From NCBI GenBank assembly GCA_002354635.1, contig DELZ01000003.1, forward strand, positions 348,976 to 412,975: a stretch of 64,000 bases of DNA, read 5' to 3'. The DNA is from Sphingomonadales bacterium UBA2683 (lineage in GTDB: Bacteria; Pseudomonadota; Alphaproteobacteria; Sphingomonadales; Sphingomonadaceae). Shown here piece by piece: positions 27,236 to 36,269 of this stretch. A program made the position numbers and the translations under genes. How positions within the stretch are numbered: position 1 is the first letter of the stretch; each line of letters opens with the position of its first letter. Below the pieces are notes generated by a model. It ran no database searches. It worked only from the letters and a program-made list of their open reading frames with translations, and was not told where the DNA came from.

Positions 27236-27931
27236 TTATTTGCGCCGGTAGCGGAAATACCAGACATCATGGCCCTGCCTGCGGGCCTTGGCTTCGTAGC
27301 GTGTTTCAGGCCATCCACCGGGACGGATCATCCAGTCTTTCGGACTTTCGCACAGCCAGTCAAACTCGTCTCGCTGGCTCATGATCATCATGGCCCATTC
27401 GAGATAGACCGGATGGTCGGTTCCGAAACGAAATTCCCCCCCGGGTTTCAGCTTTGCTGCGATCAGGTCGACCGGCCCGTGGTTCATGAAACGCCGCTTG
27501 GCGTGCCGCGCCTTTGGCCAAGGATCGGGATGGAGCAGATAGACGAAGCTCAGCGAACCGTCCGGAATTCTTTCCAGCACGTCCAGCGCATTGCCCATAT
27601 GCAGCCGGACATTGGCCAGATGCTGATCGCGCACATGTTGTAATGCCCCGACCACGCCGTTGAGATAGGGCTCGCAGCCGATAAAGCCATGATCGGGCAG
27701 CATGTCGGCGCGGCTCGCCAGATGTTCACCGGCGCCAAATCCGATTTCAAAATGCAGCGGACGGTCGCCGCCGAACAGCGATACCGCAGTCACCGGGCCT
27801 TCGGTCGGCACGGCGATTTGCGGCAGCAGCTTCTCGACCAGCTCCACCTGCTGATCGCGCAGCGCATGGCCCTGCCGCCGGCCATAAAGCTGACGGATAG
27901 TGGTCGGATCGCCGTCCTTATAGGCGGTCAT
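27236..27931 (-). CDS. trmB: tRNA (guanosine(46)-N7)-methyltransferase
   Basis: A 231-residue TrmB that places m7G at position 46 of tRNAs using SAM. The SAM motif is HFEIGFGAGEHLASRA, and the substrate loop is YLLHPDPWPKARHAKRRF, the TrmB hallmark. It begins 24 bases after metK on the same strand, so the SAM maker and a SAM user are cotranscribed. Length is normal. Confidence 0.95.
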   Translation of the reverse strand: MTAYKDGDPTTIRQLYGRRQGHALRDQQVELVEKLLPQIAVPTEGPVTAVSLFGGDRPLHFEIGFGAGEHLASRADMLPDHGFIGCEPYLNGVVGALQHVRDQHLANVRLHMGNALDVLERIPDGSLSFVYLLHPDPWPKARHAKRRFMNHGPVDLIAAKLKPGGEFRFGTDHPVYLEWAMMIMSQRDEFDWLCESPKDWMIRPGGWPETRYEAKARRQGHDVWYFRYRRK

Positions 27932-27955
27932 CGGTCTGACACTATTATAGACATA

Positions 27956-29173
27956 TCAACCTCGAAGCGCGGCCTTCAAGGCATCCACCAGGTCGGTCTT
28001 TTCCCAGCTGAACAAATCTCCCTCGGCCTTGCGGCCAAAATGCCCATAGGCGGCCGTAGGGCTGTAGATCGGCTTGTTCAGACCGAGATGGGTGCGGATA
28101 CCCTTGGGGGTCAATCTTACCAGCTGTGGCAATATTTCTTCCAGCTTCTCTTCGCTCACTGTACCGGTGCCGTGCAGGTCCACGTTGATCGACAGCGGTT
28201 CGGCAATCCCGATCGCATAGGACAGCTGGATCGCGCAGCGCTTGGCAAGACCAGCCGCAACAACATTCTTCGCCAGATAGCGCGTGATATAGGCGGCCGA
28301 GCGATCCACCTTGGTCGGATCCTTGCCGGAAAAGGCACCGCCGCCATGGGGGCTGGCCCCACCATAGGTGTCGACAATGATCTTGCGGCCGGTCAGGCCG
28401 GCGTCGCCGTCGGGGCCGCCAATTTCGAACCGGCCGGTCGGGTTGACGTGGATCACGGTCTTGTCGGTGATAAAGCCCTCCGGCAGCACCTTGTGGAATA
28501 CGCCCATCACATAGTCGCGCAATTCCTGATACAGCGCCGGATTGTCGCTGTCCTTGTAATAGCCGGGCGCATGCTGCGTCGAGACCACCAGGGCAACCGC
28601 CTCGACCGGCATTTCATCGACATAGCGGAGGGTGACCTGGCTCTTGCTGTCGGGCTCGAGAAACGGGGCCTTGCCGCTGTGGCGGTCGTCTGCCATCTGC
28701 TTCAGTATCCGGTGCGAATAGTGCAGCGTGGCCGGCATCAGGTCCGGCGTTTCGTCGCTGGCATAGCCGAACATGATCCCCTGGTCCCCGGCGCCTTCAT
28801 CCTTGTTGCCGCTTTCGTCCACGCCCTGGGCGATATGCGCCGATTGGGGGTGCAGGTAATTTTCGAAGGTCAGATTCTGCCAGTGAAAGCCGTCCTGCTC
28901 ATAGCCGATTTTCTTCACCGTTTCGCGGACCGCAGTCTGGATTTCTTCCTGCGCTCCGGCCGCCCAGTTGCCATTGGTATCGATCATGCCGCTGCCGCGA
29001 ACCTCGCCTGCCAGAATTACCCGATCGGTGGTGGTCAGGGTTTCGCAGGCAACCCGCGCTTCCGGGTCTTTCGAAAGGAACAGATCGACGATGGCATCGG
29101 AAATCTGGTCGGAAACCTTGTCAGGATGGCCCTCGGAGACTGATTCGGAGGTGAAAATAAATTCTGAACGCAT
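27956..29173 (-). CDS. metK: S-adenosylmethionine synthetase
   Basis: A 405-residue MetK that forms SAM from methionine and ATP. Signature segments are FTSESVSEGHPDKVSDQISD at the N-terminus, GAGDQGIMFGYA in the middle and GGGAFSGKDPTKVDRS toward the C-terminal third. The ATG at 29173 gives the canonical start MRSEFIFTSES; a longer frame to 29221 has no merit. The 69 bases up to the lnt stop contain an inverted repeat that may be an operator, and no SAM riboswitch that I recognise. Confidence 0.97.
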   Translation of the reverse strand: MRSEFIFTSESVSEGHPDKVSDQISDAIVDLFLSKDPEARVACETLTTTDRVILAGEVRGSGMIDTNGNWAAGAQEEIQTAVRETVKKIGYEQDGFHWQNLTFENYLHPQSAHIAQGVDESGNKDEGAGDQGIMFGYASDETPDLMPATLHYSHRILKQMADDRHSGKAPFLEPDSKSQVTLRYVDEMPVEAVALVVSTQHAPGYYKDSDNPALYQELRDYVMGVFHKVLPEGFITDKTVIHVNPTGRFEIGGPDGDAGLTGRKIIVDTYGGASPHGGGAFSGKDPTKVDRSAAYITRYLAKNVVAAGLAKRCAIQLSYAIGIAEPLSINVDLHGTGTVSEEKLEEILPQLVRLTPKGIRTHLGLNKPIYSPTAAYGHFGRKAEGDLFSWEKTDLVDALKAALRG

Positions 29174-29217
29174 GCTAAATTCCTGATTTTTTAACCAGAA
29201 CGAAGCTGGCCGATGAG

Positions 29218-29239
29218 ACATAAGGAAATGTTTATATGT
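29218..29239 (-). promoter_or_regulatory. Operator-like inverted repeat upstream of metK
   Basis: ACATA (29218-29222) and TATGT (29235-29239) form an inverted repeat in a 22-base AT-rich site about 45 bases before the metK start codon. The arms and size resemble operators of ArsR-type SahR, which controls SAM-cycle genes including metK in proteobacteria. I recall the motif only roughly, so the assignment to SahR is a guess. Confidence 0.4.
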
Positions 29240-29242
29240 GCT

Positions 29243-30790
29243 TTAACGGGCACGCACGCGAATGGCAATGGCAGATAGCAGCAAAATCAGCGCCAAACCG
29301 AGCGGCAGGGCGTTGCCGTAGCGCGCGAAACGCGTCGCCGACCTGGCCTGTGGCAGGCGCATGTCAATCCGGCCCGCTTCGGCCATCGGCACGCTGGCTC
29401 TGACCCTTCCCTCTGCATCAATCACCGCCGAAATACCGGTCGGAGTGGACCGGATCACCGGCAGCCCCTCTTCGATTGCCCGCAAGCGCGCCTGTGCCAG
29501 ATGCTGCGGCGGGCCCCAGCTGCCAAACCAGGCGTCATTGGACGGGTTGAAGATGAAGTCGGGGCGGCTGTCCGGATCGACCACCTGCCCCGAGAAGATG
29601 ATTTCATAACAGACCTGCAGCCCTGCCTTGCCAAAGCGGCCGAGATCGATCGACCGAGGGCCCGGTCCCGGCCAGAAGTCGAAATCTCCCGGTGCCAGAC
29701 GGGACAGGCCGATCGCAGACAACAAAGGCCGCATCGGCAGATATTCGCCATAAGGCACCAGATGCGCCTTGTCATAGCGTCCCAGCAGCTCGCGCTCTGC
29801 ATCCATCGCAAAGACGCTGTTGCGGGCCCCGACCGCGCGTCCGCCCGCTTCTGCAAATTCCAGCTTGAGCGCACCCAGAACGAGCACATCATCCGGTCCC
29901 ATCAGCGCGCCCAGTTGCTGGCGGACAAATTCCGGCGGGCGGCCGTAATAATAGCGCGCCGGATAGCCGGTCTCCAGATAGTCGGGTATTGCCGCTTCCG
30001 GCCAGAAAATGATCCGCGGGCTATCGCCCTCCCGGTGGGTCAGTTCGGCCAGTTTCGCCAGATTCTGCTCTTCATAGCCGGCCTCCCACTTGTCCTGCTG
30101 GCCGATGTTGGGCTGGACCACGGTGATCAGCGGCTGGTCCGCCGGAGTCGGTTTTGACTCGTGACCGGGCCATAGCGAAAGCGCCGCAAACACCGCAACC
30201 AGCGGCAATCCGGCTTGCCAATTTTTCCGGAACAGCAGCCACAGACCCCCGGCCCCGCCGAACAGCATCACCGACAGACCGTAGGATCCGATCAACATGC
30301 TGAGATCAGGCATCCCGCCAAGCGGCAGCGCGACCGCTCCGAGCGGATTCCAGATAAAGCCGCTGAACACCCAGCTGCGCAACCATTCGGTGATGATCCA
30401 CATCCCGGCCAAAGCGATGATCAACACCAAAGGCCTGTCCTTGCCGATCCACCAGCCGCCCAGGGCTGTCAGCGCCGGATAAACCGCCAGATAGAGCGAC
30501 AGCAGAACCACGGCCACATAGCCGAGCCATTCGGGCATCGCTGCCTGGAAGGTGAAGGCCTTGGCGATCCAGTTCAGGCCGACGACAAAATGGCCCACGC
30601 CGAACACCCAGCCGCTGAAAAAGGCTGCTTTGCGGCTCTGCGCCTGCATCAGGATTGCCATCCACAAGGCGAGCGTCAATATTGTCAGCGGCCAGAGATC
30701 GAGCGGGGCGAAGCCGGTGGCACTCAGGGCACCCGCGAACAGCGAGGTAGCGAAGGGATGGCGGGCGATGATATGCTGCAATTTTGACAC
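29243..30790 (-). CDS. lnt: Apolipoprotein N-acyltransferase
   Basis: A 515-residue inner-membrane enzyme that N-acylates the Cys of diacylated lipoproteins. About six N-terminal membrane helices precede a nitrilase-type domain (PNIGQQDKWEAGYEEQN, IIFWPEAAIPDYLE with the catalytic Glu, KAHLVPYGEYLPMRPLL with the Lys, and GLQVCYEIIFS with the nucleophilic Cys), then a final helix. I chose the GTG at 30790, after which the membrane domain begins promptly; the open frame extends to 30907 with unlikely hydrophilic sequence. It lies upstream of metK on the same strand. Confidence 0.93.
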   Translation of the reverse strand: MSKLQHIIARHPFATSLFAGALSATGFAPLDLWPLTILTLALWMAILMQAQSRKAAFFSGWVFGVGHFVVGLNWIAKAFTFQAAMPEWLGYVAVVLLSLYLAVYPALTALGGWWIGKDRPLVLIIALAGMWIITEWLRSWVFSGFIWNPLGAVALPLGGMPDLSMLIGSYGLSVMLFGGAGGLWLLFRKNWQAGLPLVAVFAALSLWPGHESKPTPADQPLITVVQPNIGQQDKWEAGYEEQNLAKLAELTHREGDSPRIIFWPEAAIPDYLETGYPARYYYGRPPEFVRQQLGALMGPDDVLVLGALKLEFAEAGGRAVGARNSVFAMDAERELLGRYDKAHLVPYGEYLPMRPLLSAIGLSRLAPGDFDFWPGPGPRSIDLGRFGKAGLQVCYEIIFSGQVVDPDSRPDFIFNPSNDAWFGSWGPPQHLAQARLRAIEEGLPVIRSTPTGISAVIDAEGRVRASVPMAEAGRIDMRLPQARSATRFARYGNALPLGLALILLLSAIAIRVRAR

Positions 30791-30868
30791 CGGCGGCTTT
30801 TGCCGTTTTCGGTGCGGCCATTCAATTGCTAATTGCCCAAAGCGCAATTTGGTTGCTATTATCCGGCG

Positions 30869-31558
30869 ATGAACCTTCTTCCAATCCTGATGCTTGCCCT
30901 GTCGCAATCGGCGGCCATCCCGCCCGCGCCGCTGGACCCGGTTCAGCAGCGCGATCTGTCTTGCGTCGCAATACTTGCGATCATCGCGTCAGAACAGGAA
31001 CGCGGCATCGAAAGCGCGCTGGCCTACCCCCTGCTGACCGAACGCGGCGCAACCTATGCCGGGCTAGTCGGCGAACGGATCATGGATGCCACTGGCCGGA
31101 GCCGGGAGCAGGTGCGCGAAGAAATGCTCGCTGCCGTGGAAGCCCAGCAAGCAATGGCGATGGCCGCCGCCGATCCGGAAGAGCTGTTACGCAGCGAAAT
31201 GGCGGTCTGCCTGCCACTGCTCGACGCCGCAGTACCGCCGAAACCGAAACCCGATCTGACCCAGTGCGCCGGTATGCTGCAACTGGCCTATGAGGAAGTC
31301 TACGGCCGCGAAGGCCTGTCGAAGACCGCGCAGGATCTCAAGACGCTGGCTGCCGTGCTCGACAGCCGCGCGCGCGACCAGTTGCGGGCCGAGGGGCTCA
31401 GCGGCCAGGAAAGTGACATTGTTTTAACGCAAAGCCGCGAAGAAATGCTGGCCGAAGCCAAACAGCGGGAATCGCTGGGTCTGGGGTCCGATCTGGATTT
31501 CGACCATTGTTTCGTGCTGGCCGCGCCAGAGGAGAAGCAACCCCGCAATGAGCACTGA
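30869..31558 (+). CDS. Secreted protein of unknown function
   Basis: A 229-residue protein with a short hydrophobic start (LLPILMLALSQSAA) that may be a signal peptide, followed by a helical, Glu/Ala-rich body with Cys residues at intervals (DLSCVAIL, MAVCLPLL, LTQCAGML, FDHCFVL) that may pair in the periplasm. I see no domain that I recognise. It overlaps the next gene (VOC protein) by 11 bases and is divergent from lnt. Confidence 0.65.
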   Translation: MNLLPILMLALSQSAAIPPAPLDPVQQRDLSCVAILAIIASEQERGIESALAYPLLTERGATYAGLVGERIMDATGRSREQVREEMLAAVEAQQAMAMAAADPEELLRSEMAVCLPLLDAAVPPKPKPDLTQCAGMLQLAYEEVYGREGLSKTAQDLKTLAAVLDSRARDQLRAEGLSGQESDIVLTQSREEMLAEAKQRESLGLGSDLDFDHCFVLAAPEEKQPRNEH

Positions 31559-31988
31559 AACCCAGGCACCGCTCCGCCCTTTCCACCTCGCCTTTCCGGT
31601 CGATGATCTCGATGCCGCGCGGCAGTTTTATGGCGGACTCATGGACTGCCCCGAAGGGCGCAGTGACGCATGCTGGATCGACTTCAGCCTGTACGGCCAC
31701 CAGATTGTCACCCATCTCGACCCCGATTTCGAGGCCCGGCCGCTGATCAACCCGGTGGATGGCGAGCAGGTTCCAGTACCGCATTTCGGCGTCGTGCTGA
31801 CGATGGCGGACTGGCAGGCGCTGGCAGACCGGCTGAGCGCCGCGGGCGTTACTTTTGTCATTCCGCCGACGGTGCGCTTCCGCGGACAGGTCGGCGAGCA
31901 GGCGACGATGTTCTTTCAGGATCCGAGCGGCAATGCGCTCGAATTCAAGGCCTTTGCCAGCGACGATCAGCTGTTCGCCAAGGACTGA
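31548..31988 (+). CDS. VOC-superfamily protein (glyoxalase/bleomycin-resistance fold)
   Basis: A 146-residue protein with paired beta-alpha-beta-beta-beta modules. The opening FHLAFPVDDLDAARQFYGGL holds the first metal-ligand His, HQIVTHL and VPHFGVVL supply others, and DPSGNALEFKAF near the C-terminus gives the final Glu, so a metal site is probably intact. The reaction (isomerase, dioxygenase or resistance protein) cannot be predicted. It overlaps the preceding gene by 11 bases. Confidence 0.85.
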   Translation: MSTETQAPLRPFHLAFPVDDLDAARQFYGGLMDCPEGRSDACWIDFSLYGHQIVTHLDPDFEARPLINPVDGEQVPVPHFGVVLTMADWQALADRLSAAGVTFVIPPTVRFRGQVGEQATMFFQDPSGNALEFKAFASDDQLFAKD

Positions 31989-32003
31989 TCGGACTACAAA
32001 ACC

Positions 32004-32600
32004 CTAGACGTCGTGCTCTTCTCGCCAGCGTTCCACTGCATGCTCGAGCTGCCTCTCCGCCATATCACGGGCAGAATCGCGGACCAGGCCCAGCGAACCC
32101 GATAGGCGATCGCCGATCAGCGCATCGCCGAGCGCCATCAGCACCAGGGTCAGCGTATCCTCGTGCATTTCGCGATCTTCATGGCCGCCTTCGCCGATAT
32201 CATCGACCAATGCATGGATCGCATCGACAATCGGGTCGAGCGCGTCCTCGTTGCCGGTCAGCATCATCCATGACCAGAGCGCCGCCGCGCCCTGTTTGTC
32301 AAACGCGTCAAAGGTCAGGTCGACGATATCCCGCACCGATCCCTCGCCGGTCCGTGACTTGAGAATCGCCTGCCCGATCGTCCCGCAAACCTCGTTAGAC
32401 AGATAGGCCGCCAGCGCCTTTTGCAGGCCGGAGGCGGAGCCGAAATGGTGCAGCAGATTGGCGTGAGTCCGGCCGATCCGTCCGGCCACTGCCTTGAGCG
32501 TAACCGATTGCGGGCCGGTTTCGATCAGCAGGTCGCGGGCAGCCGCCAGCGCCATACTGCGGCTTTCTTCCGGGGAGAGGCGGCGTTTCGCTATTGACAT
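32004..32600 (-). CDS. TetR/AcrR-family transcriptional regulator
   Basis: A 198-residue repressor with an N-terminal TetR helix-turn-helix (residues about 15-60, GPQSVTLKAVAGRIGRTHANLLHHFGSASGLQKAL) and a variable ligand-binding domain. It is divergent from the second PF10118 hydrolase gene with 67 bases between, the usual layout for a TetR regulator controlling itself and its neighbour. The ligand is not known. Confidence 0.9.
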   Translation of the reverse strand: MSIAKRRLSPEESRSMALAAARDLLIETGPQSVTLKAVAGRIGRTHANLLHHFGSASGLQKALAAYLSNEVCGTIGQAILKSRTGEGSVRDIVDLTFDAFDKQGAAALWSWMMLTGNEDALDPIVDAIHALVDDIGEGGHEDREMHEDTLTLVLMALGDALIGDRLSGSLGLVRDSARDMAERQLEHAVERWREEHDV

Positions 32601-32603
32601 TTA

Positions 32604-32619
32604 TGTAAGCAACCTTATT
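32604..32619. promoter_or_regulatory. Possible TetR operator between the divergent genes
   Basis: TAAG-CAAC-CTTA (32606-32617) is a short dyad in the 67-base gap between the TetR gene and the PF10118 hydrolase gene. A TATAGT (32635-32640) could be the -10 of the rightward promoter, which would place the dyad across its -35. This is weak pattern evidence. Confidence 0.35.
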
Positions 32620-32667
32620 TTCACTGCTGTTAGCTATAGTCTGCATTTCGCAAAATGGAAACATCTG

Positions 32668-33567
32668 ATGAATATGCTCAGCTCCGTCAGCACGGAACCG
32701 GAAACGATCAATACTCCGACGCCTGCGGGTCATGAAATCACACCCCGCGACCGCCGGTTCGGGCGCGATGCGGACTTCAATCCGGACAAATATTGGCAGA
32801 ACGGCGACCCGGTGGCGACCGCCTTCTACAATTGCCTGTCGCTGACCTTTCCGCGCGGCGAAGCCTTTTTCATCGAAAGCGTGAAAGAATTTCGAGATCG
32901 CACCCCGGCCAAGCTGCAAAAGGAAATTCGCGCCTTCGTCCAGCAGGAAGTGATCCACAGCCGCGAACATCTGGCGCTGAATCGCCGGGTCGAGGAAAAT
33001 GGCTATGACACCAGCCGTATCGAGCAGCGCATCACCGAATCGCTGAACATGACCAAGGACCGGCCCAAGATTGCCAATCTGGCCGCAACCATGATCCTCG
33101 AGCATTTTACCGCGATCATGGCCCAGCAATTTCTCGCCAATCCCCGCCACTGGCAGGATTCCGATCCGGAAACCGCCGATCTGTGGCGCTGGCATGCGCT
33201 GGAAGAGATTGAGCACAAGGGTGTCGCCTATGACACCTGGCTATATGCGACCCGCGACTGGAGCCGTTGGCAACGCTGGAAAGTGAAGGCATTGATGATG
33301 CTGGTCATCACCCGTAATTTCTGGGGCAACCGCTGGAACGACTCGCTTGACCTGCTCGCGCAGGACGGCCTGACCGGTTGGCGCGTGAAACTGAGACTGC
33401 TGAAATTTCTGCTGGTCGCGCCGGGCATTGCGCGGGCGATCATCATCCCCTGGTGCAAATTCTTCCTGCCCGGCTTTCATCCGTGGAACGAAGATGACCG
33501 GCATCTGATCCAGCGCGCCGAAAGCGATTATGAAGCAGCGCTGACCGGGCGGCCATCCACCGCTTGA
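32668..33567 (+). CDS. Metal-dependent hydrolase, PF10118 family (copy 2)
   Basis: A 299-residue PF10118 protein, paralogous to the one at 26081-27043. The shared motifs are GDPVATAFYNCLSLTFPRGE, FVQQEVIHSREHLALNRR, MILEHFTAIMAQQFLANPRH and HALEEIEHKGVAYDTWLYAT. The acid/His pattern suggests two metal ions in a helical bundle. The ATG at 32668 is the start; the upstream open frame belongs to the complement of the TetR gene. Divergent arrangement predicts control by that regulator, perhaps in response to a lipid-like ligand (inference). Confidence 0.83.
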   Translation: MNMLSSVSTEPETINTPTPAGHEITPRDRRFGRDADFNPDKYWQNGDPVATAFYNCLSLTFPRGEAFFIESVKEFRDRTPAKLQKEIRAFVQQEVIHSREHLALNRRVEENGYDTSRIEQRITESLNMTKDRPKIANLAATMILEHFTAIMAQQFLANPRHWQDSDPETADLWRWHALEEIEHKGVAYDTWLYATRDWSRWQRWKVKALMMLVITRNFWGNRWNDSLDLLAQDGLTGWRVKLRLLKFLLVAPGIARAIIIPWCKFFLPGFHPWNEDDRHLIQRAESDYEAALTGRPSTA

Positions 33568-33590
33568 GGGCTGTATCTATCTGCCAGCGG

Positions 33591-34142
33591 TCAATGCGCC
33601 GCCCGGCTCACATCCACTTTTTCAATCCATTCCGGGAAGAAGCTGGGCTCGCGGTTGGACCAGCCGGGTGCGGTCGCGGCGGCTTCGCTGATCGACTGCA
33701 ACAGGCCCTTGCGGGTTTTCGGGTGCAGGTGGGGCAGCGCTGAGGCCGCGCAAAAGGCGCCCGGCAGCCACGGCCGCGAATCCGGACCCAGCAGGCGTTC
33801 GTAAAGAAAACGGAAGGCCGGAAAACTCTGGATGCGGCCCTGTCCCAGATCATAGGCGGCAAGGGAAATCAGCGATGGCATGAAGGCTTCGATACTGTCG
33901 ATGGCGCAGTCCTGGGGGATCGCCTTGCGGATATCTGCAAGCCGACGGTACAGGGACATCTGGACCTTGATCCCGGCCTCCTCGACCTTGTCGCGCGACC
34001 AGGTTTCCACCGCATCGGACCGCTCGAGGCCGACATCCAGTGAGCGGCGGATATAGCGCTGGGCGGCAGAGCTGAAGCCTGCGAATTCTTTCATTTCGGT
34101 CAGCGTCATGGCGCCGGGAACGGGGCGTATTTCCTTGGTCAT
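33591..34142 (-). CDS. Hypothetical protein, about 183 residues
   Basis: A soluble protein that starts at the ATG at 34142 with a strong ribosome binding site (AAGGAG, about nine bases upstream). It is mostly helical and has no signal peptide; segments such as GFSSAAQRYIRRSLDVGLERSD and FLYERLLGPDSRPWLPG are visible. I do not recognise a family. It converges on the PF10118 gene (23 bases between stops) and is divergent from the histidine kinase gene. Confidence 0.6.
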   Translation of the reverse strand: MTKEIRPVPGAMTLTEMKEFAGFSSAAQRYIRRSLDVGLERSDAVETWSRDKVEEAGIKVQMSLYRRLADIRKAIPQDCAIDSIEAFMPSLISLAAYDLGQGRIQSFPAFRFLYERLLGPDSRPWLPGAFCAASALPHLHPKTRKGLLQSISEAAATAPGWSNREPSFFPEWIEKVDVSRAAH

Positions 34143-34378
34143 ATCGTCGCAACTCCTTGTGGACTTTTCCCACAGGACATTTGACCCCAACATGGTTAGC
34201 AATTGGTTAAGCATGTTGCGATTTTTTGGTTTTCGGGACTCGAACTTCGGAAAATTGCGCGTCTCGCTTAGAAAGTTTCGACCAACCGCAAGCCTGTTTC
34301 GACCGGACACGATTCCCCTAGAGACAATTGATACCATATTGTCCTAAGCTGCCTCGAAATGGTGAATTGAACTTATGT

Positions 34379-35512
34379 ATGAGAAAATTTGAACTGGGAA
34401 ATCACAAGCCGTCGGTCGGCCATCAGGTTGCGATCCTGTCGATACTCGGATTCTGGCTTTTCTATGTTATCGTGCTGACACTGCGAGCGTCGATCGGCGA
34501 CTGGCCGGCACAAGGCGAGATGGCAATGCGGCGGATCGTGGTGACGATTTTCGGCATCGGCATCACCTATCTGCTGTATCTAGTGCTCAGGCAATTCGAG
34601 GACAAGGCGCTCTCCACCCGGATCATTACCGCATTTGCCGCCGCCATTCCCTGCGCAATCGTCATCGCTTCGTTCAATCATCTGGTTTTCAACATCTATT
34701 ATCCGGAAAATCTGTGGGACGAAGCGCATGTCGAGGAAATGCGCAAATATATGGGGCAGGACAATTTCGCGCTCAAGGCGATCTCCGAGGACGCAACCTC
34801 CCGCTTCTTCTTCATCGTCAGCTGGGCCTCGCTCTATCTGACCCTGAGCTATGCAGGGGAGGTCCGCCAGGTCGAGCGCAAGGCGGCCCGCTTTGCCCAG
34901 GCCGCGCAGGATGCGGAGTTGCGGTCGCTGCGCTATCAGGTTAATCCGCATTTCCTGTTCAATACCCTCAACAGCCTCAGCACGCTGGTCATGCGCAGCC
35001 AGCCGGAAGAAGCGGAGGAAATGATCCTCAACCTTTCGAAATTCTATCGCACCAGCCTGTCGGGCGATCCGCTCGAAGACGTGCCGCTGTCGGAAGAGGT
35101 GCATCTGCAGAATCTCTATCTGGATATCGAAGCCGTCCGTTTCCCCGAGCGGCTGCGGACCAAAGTGCGTATTCCCGATGACCTGCTGGGGGTGCTGGTC
35201 CCCGGGCTGATCCTGCAGCCGCTGGTGGAAAATGCAATCAAGCACGGCGTCGCGCACAGCAAGCGGCCGGTCACGATTACGATCAGCGCGCGTTCGGATG
35301 GCGACAACCTGATCCTCACGGTGGCCGATGACGGCGATCCGCGACCGGTCGATCTGCATGATAACGGCACGAGCAGCGGCATTGGCCTCGCCAATGTTCG
35401 CGACCGGCTTGAAACCCGCTTTGGCCGGCAAGCCAGCCTGCAGACTGTACGCCCGGAAGAAGGCGGCTATATTGCACAGCTGACCTTGCCATTGATGCTG
35501 GATAATCCATGA
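34379..35512 (+). CDS. LytS/YehU-type sensor histidine kinase
   Basis: A 377-residue membrane kinase. Four hydrophobic segments lie in the N-terminal 150 residues, followed by a His_kinase domain (PF06580) with the phospho-acceptor His191 in NPHFLFNTLNSLSTLV and a HATPase domain (LVENAIKHGV, then SGIGLANVRDRLETRFG). No periplasmic sensor domain is obvious, so it may sense a membrane or wall state. Its TGA overlaps the ATG of the response regulator (ATGA), so they are translationally coupled. Confidence 0.92.
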   Translation: MRKFELGNHKPSVGHQVAILSILGFWLFYVIVLTLRASIGDWPAQGEMAMRRIVVTIFGIGITYLLYLVLRQFEDKALSTRIITAFAAAIPCAIVIASFNHLVFNIYYPENLWDEAHVEEMRKYMGQDNFALKAISEDATSRFFFIVSWASLYLTLSYAGEVRQVERKAARFAQAAQDAELRSLRYQVNPHFLFNTLNSLSTLVMRSQPEEAEEMILNLSKFYRTSLSGDPLEDVPLSEEVHLQNLYLDIEAVRFPERLRTKVRIPDDLLGVLVPGLILQPLVENAIKHGVAHSKRPVTITISARSDGDNLILTVADDGDPRPVDLHDNGTSSGIGLANVRDRLETRFGRQASLQTVRPEEGGYIAQLTLPLMLDNP

Positions 35513-36258
35513 CCGAAGAAACCGAACACAAACCGCTGACCACGCTGATTGTCGACGATGAACCACTGGCAATCGAACGGCTGCAACTGCTCTGCGCACG
35601 GCAGCCGGATATCAACCTGATCGGCACCGCCAGCGATGGCGAAGCGGCGCTGCGCCTTACCGAACAGTTGAAACCCGACCTGCTGCTGCTCGATATCGCC
35701 ATGCCCGGCAAGGACGGGCTCGATGTCGCCCGGGCCCTGTCCGGCAAGCCCGATGCACCTGCGATCATCTTTGTCACCGCCTTCGACCGTTTTGCGGTCG
35801 AGGCGTTTGACGTGGCTGCGATCGACTATGTGCTGAAACCGGTCGACAACCAGCGATTGAGCCTGGCGATTTCGCGGGTCCGCGAGCGCACCACCGAGCC
35901 GCGCCCCAGCGAGGGCGATGATTCGCCCTGGGCAGAAGAATTCTGGGTACCCTATAAATCCGAACTGCGTCGTATCGTCGCTGCCGAAATCGACCGCGTC
36001 GAGGCCGAGCGCGACTATATGCGGTTGCATGTGGGCAGCGTTAGCTATCTGCTGCACCAGACGATCACCGGACTGGAAGAGCGGCTCAATCCGGAAGAGT
36101 TCATCCGGCTGCACCGATCGCATCTGGTCCGCCGCGACTGGATCGCCGGACTCCGCCACGATGGCGGCGGCGTATGGATGGCCTGCCTCAAATGCGGCAC
36201 CGAGATCCGCATCGGCCGGACCCATCTGGCGGAAGCGAAAAAGCTGGCCGGACGCTAA
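35509..36258 (+). CDS. LytTR-family response regulator (AlgR/LytR-like)
   Basis: A 249-residue regulator. The receiver domain (residues 10-125) has the acidic pair DDE (16-18), the phospho-acceptor Asp62 in LLLDIAMPG and the Lys in DYVLKPVD. The C-terminal LytTR DNA-binding domain (about 145-245) contains FIRLHRSHLVRRDWI. It pairs with the kinase whose gene it overlaps. Targets are not marked in the sequence; the next gene downstream points the other way. Confidence 0.93.
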   Translation: MTEETEHKPLTTLIVDDEPLAIERLQLLCARQPDINLIGTASDGEAALRLTEQLKPDLLLLDIAMPGKDGLDVARALSGKPDAPAIIFVTAFDRFAVEAFDVAAIDYVLKPVDNQRLSLAISRVRERTTEPRPSEGDDSPWAEEFWVPYKSELRRIVAAEIDRVEAERDYMRLHVGSVSYLLHQTITGLEERLNPEEFIRLHRSHLVRRDWIAGLRHDGGGVWMACLKCGTEIRIGRTHLAEAKKLAGR

Positions 36259-36269
36259 CCGGTCAGTAT

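Noticed and set aside
29174..29242. SAM riboswitch upstream of metK
   Set aside because: The 69-base gap has no SAM-II, SAM/SAH or other aptamer core that I can recognise; an operator-like dyad fits better.
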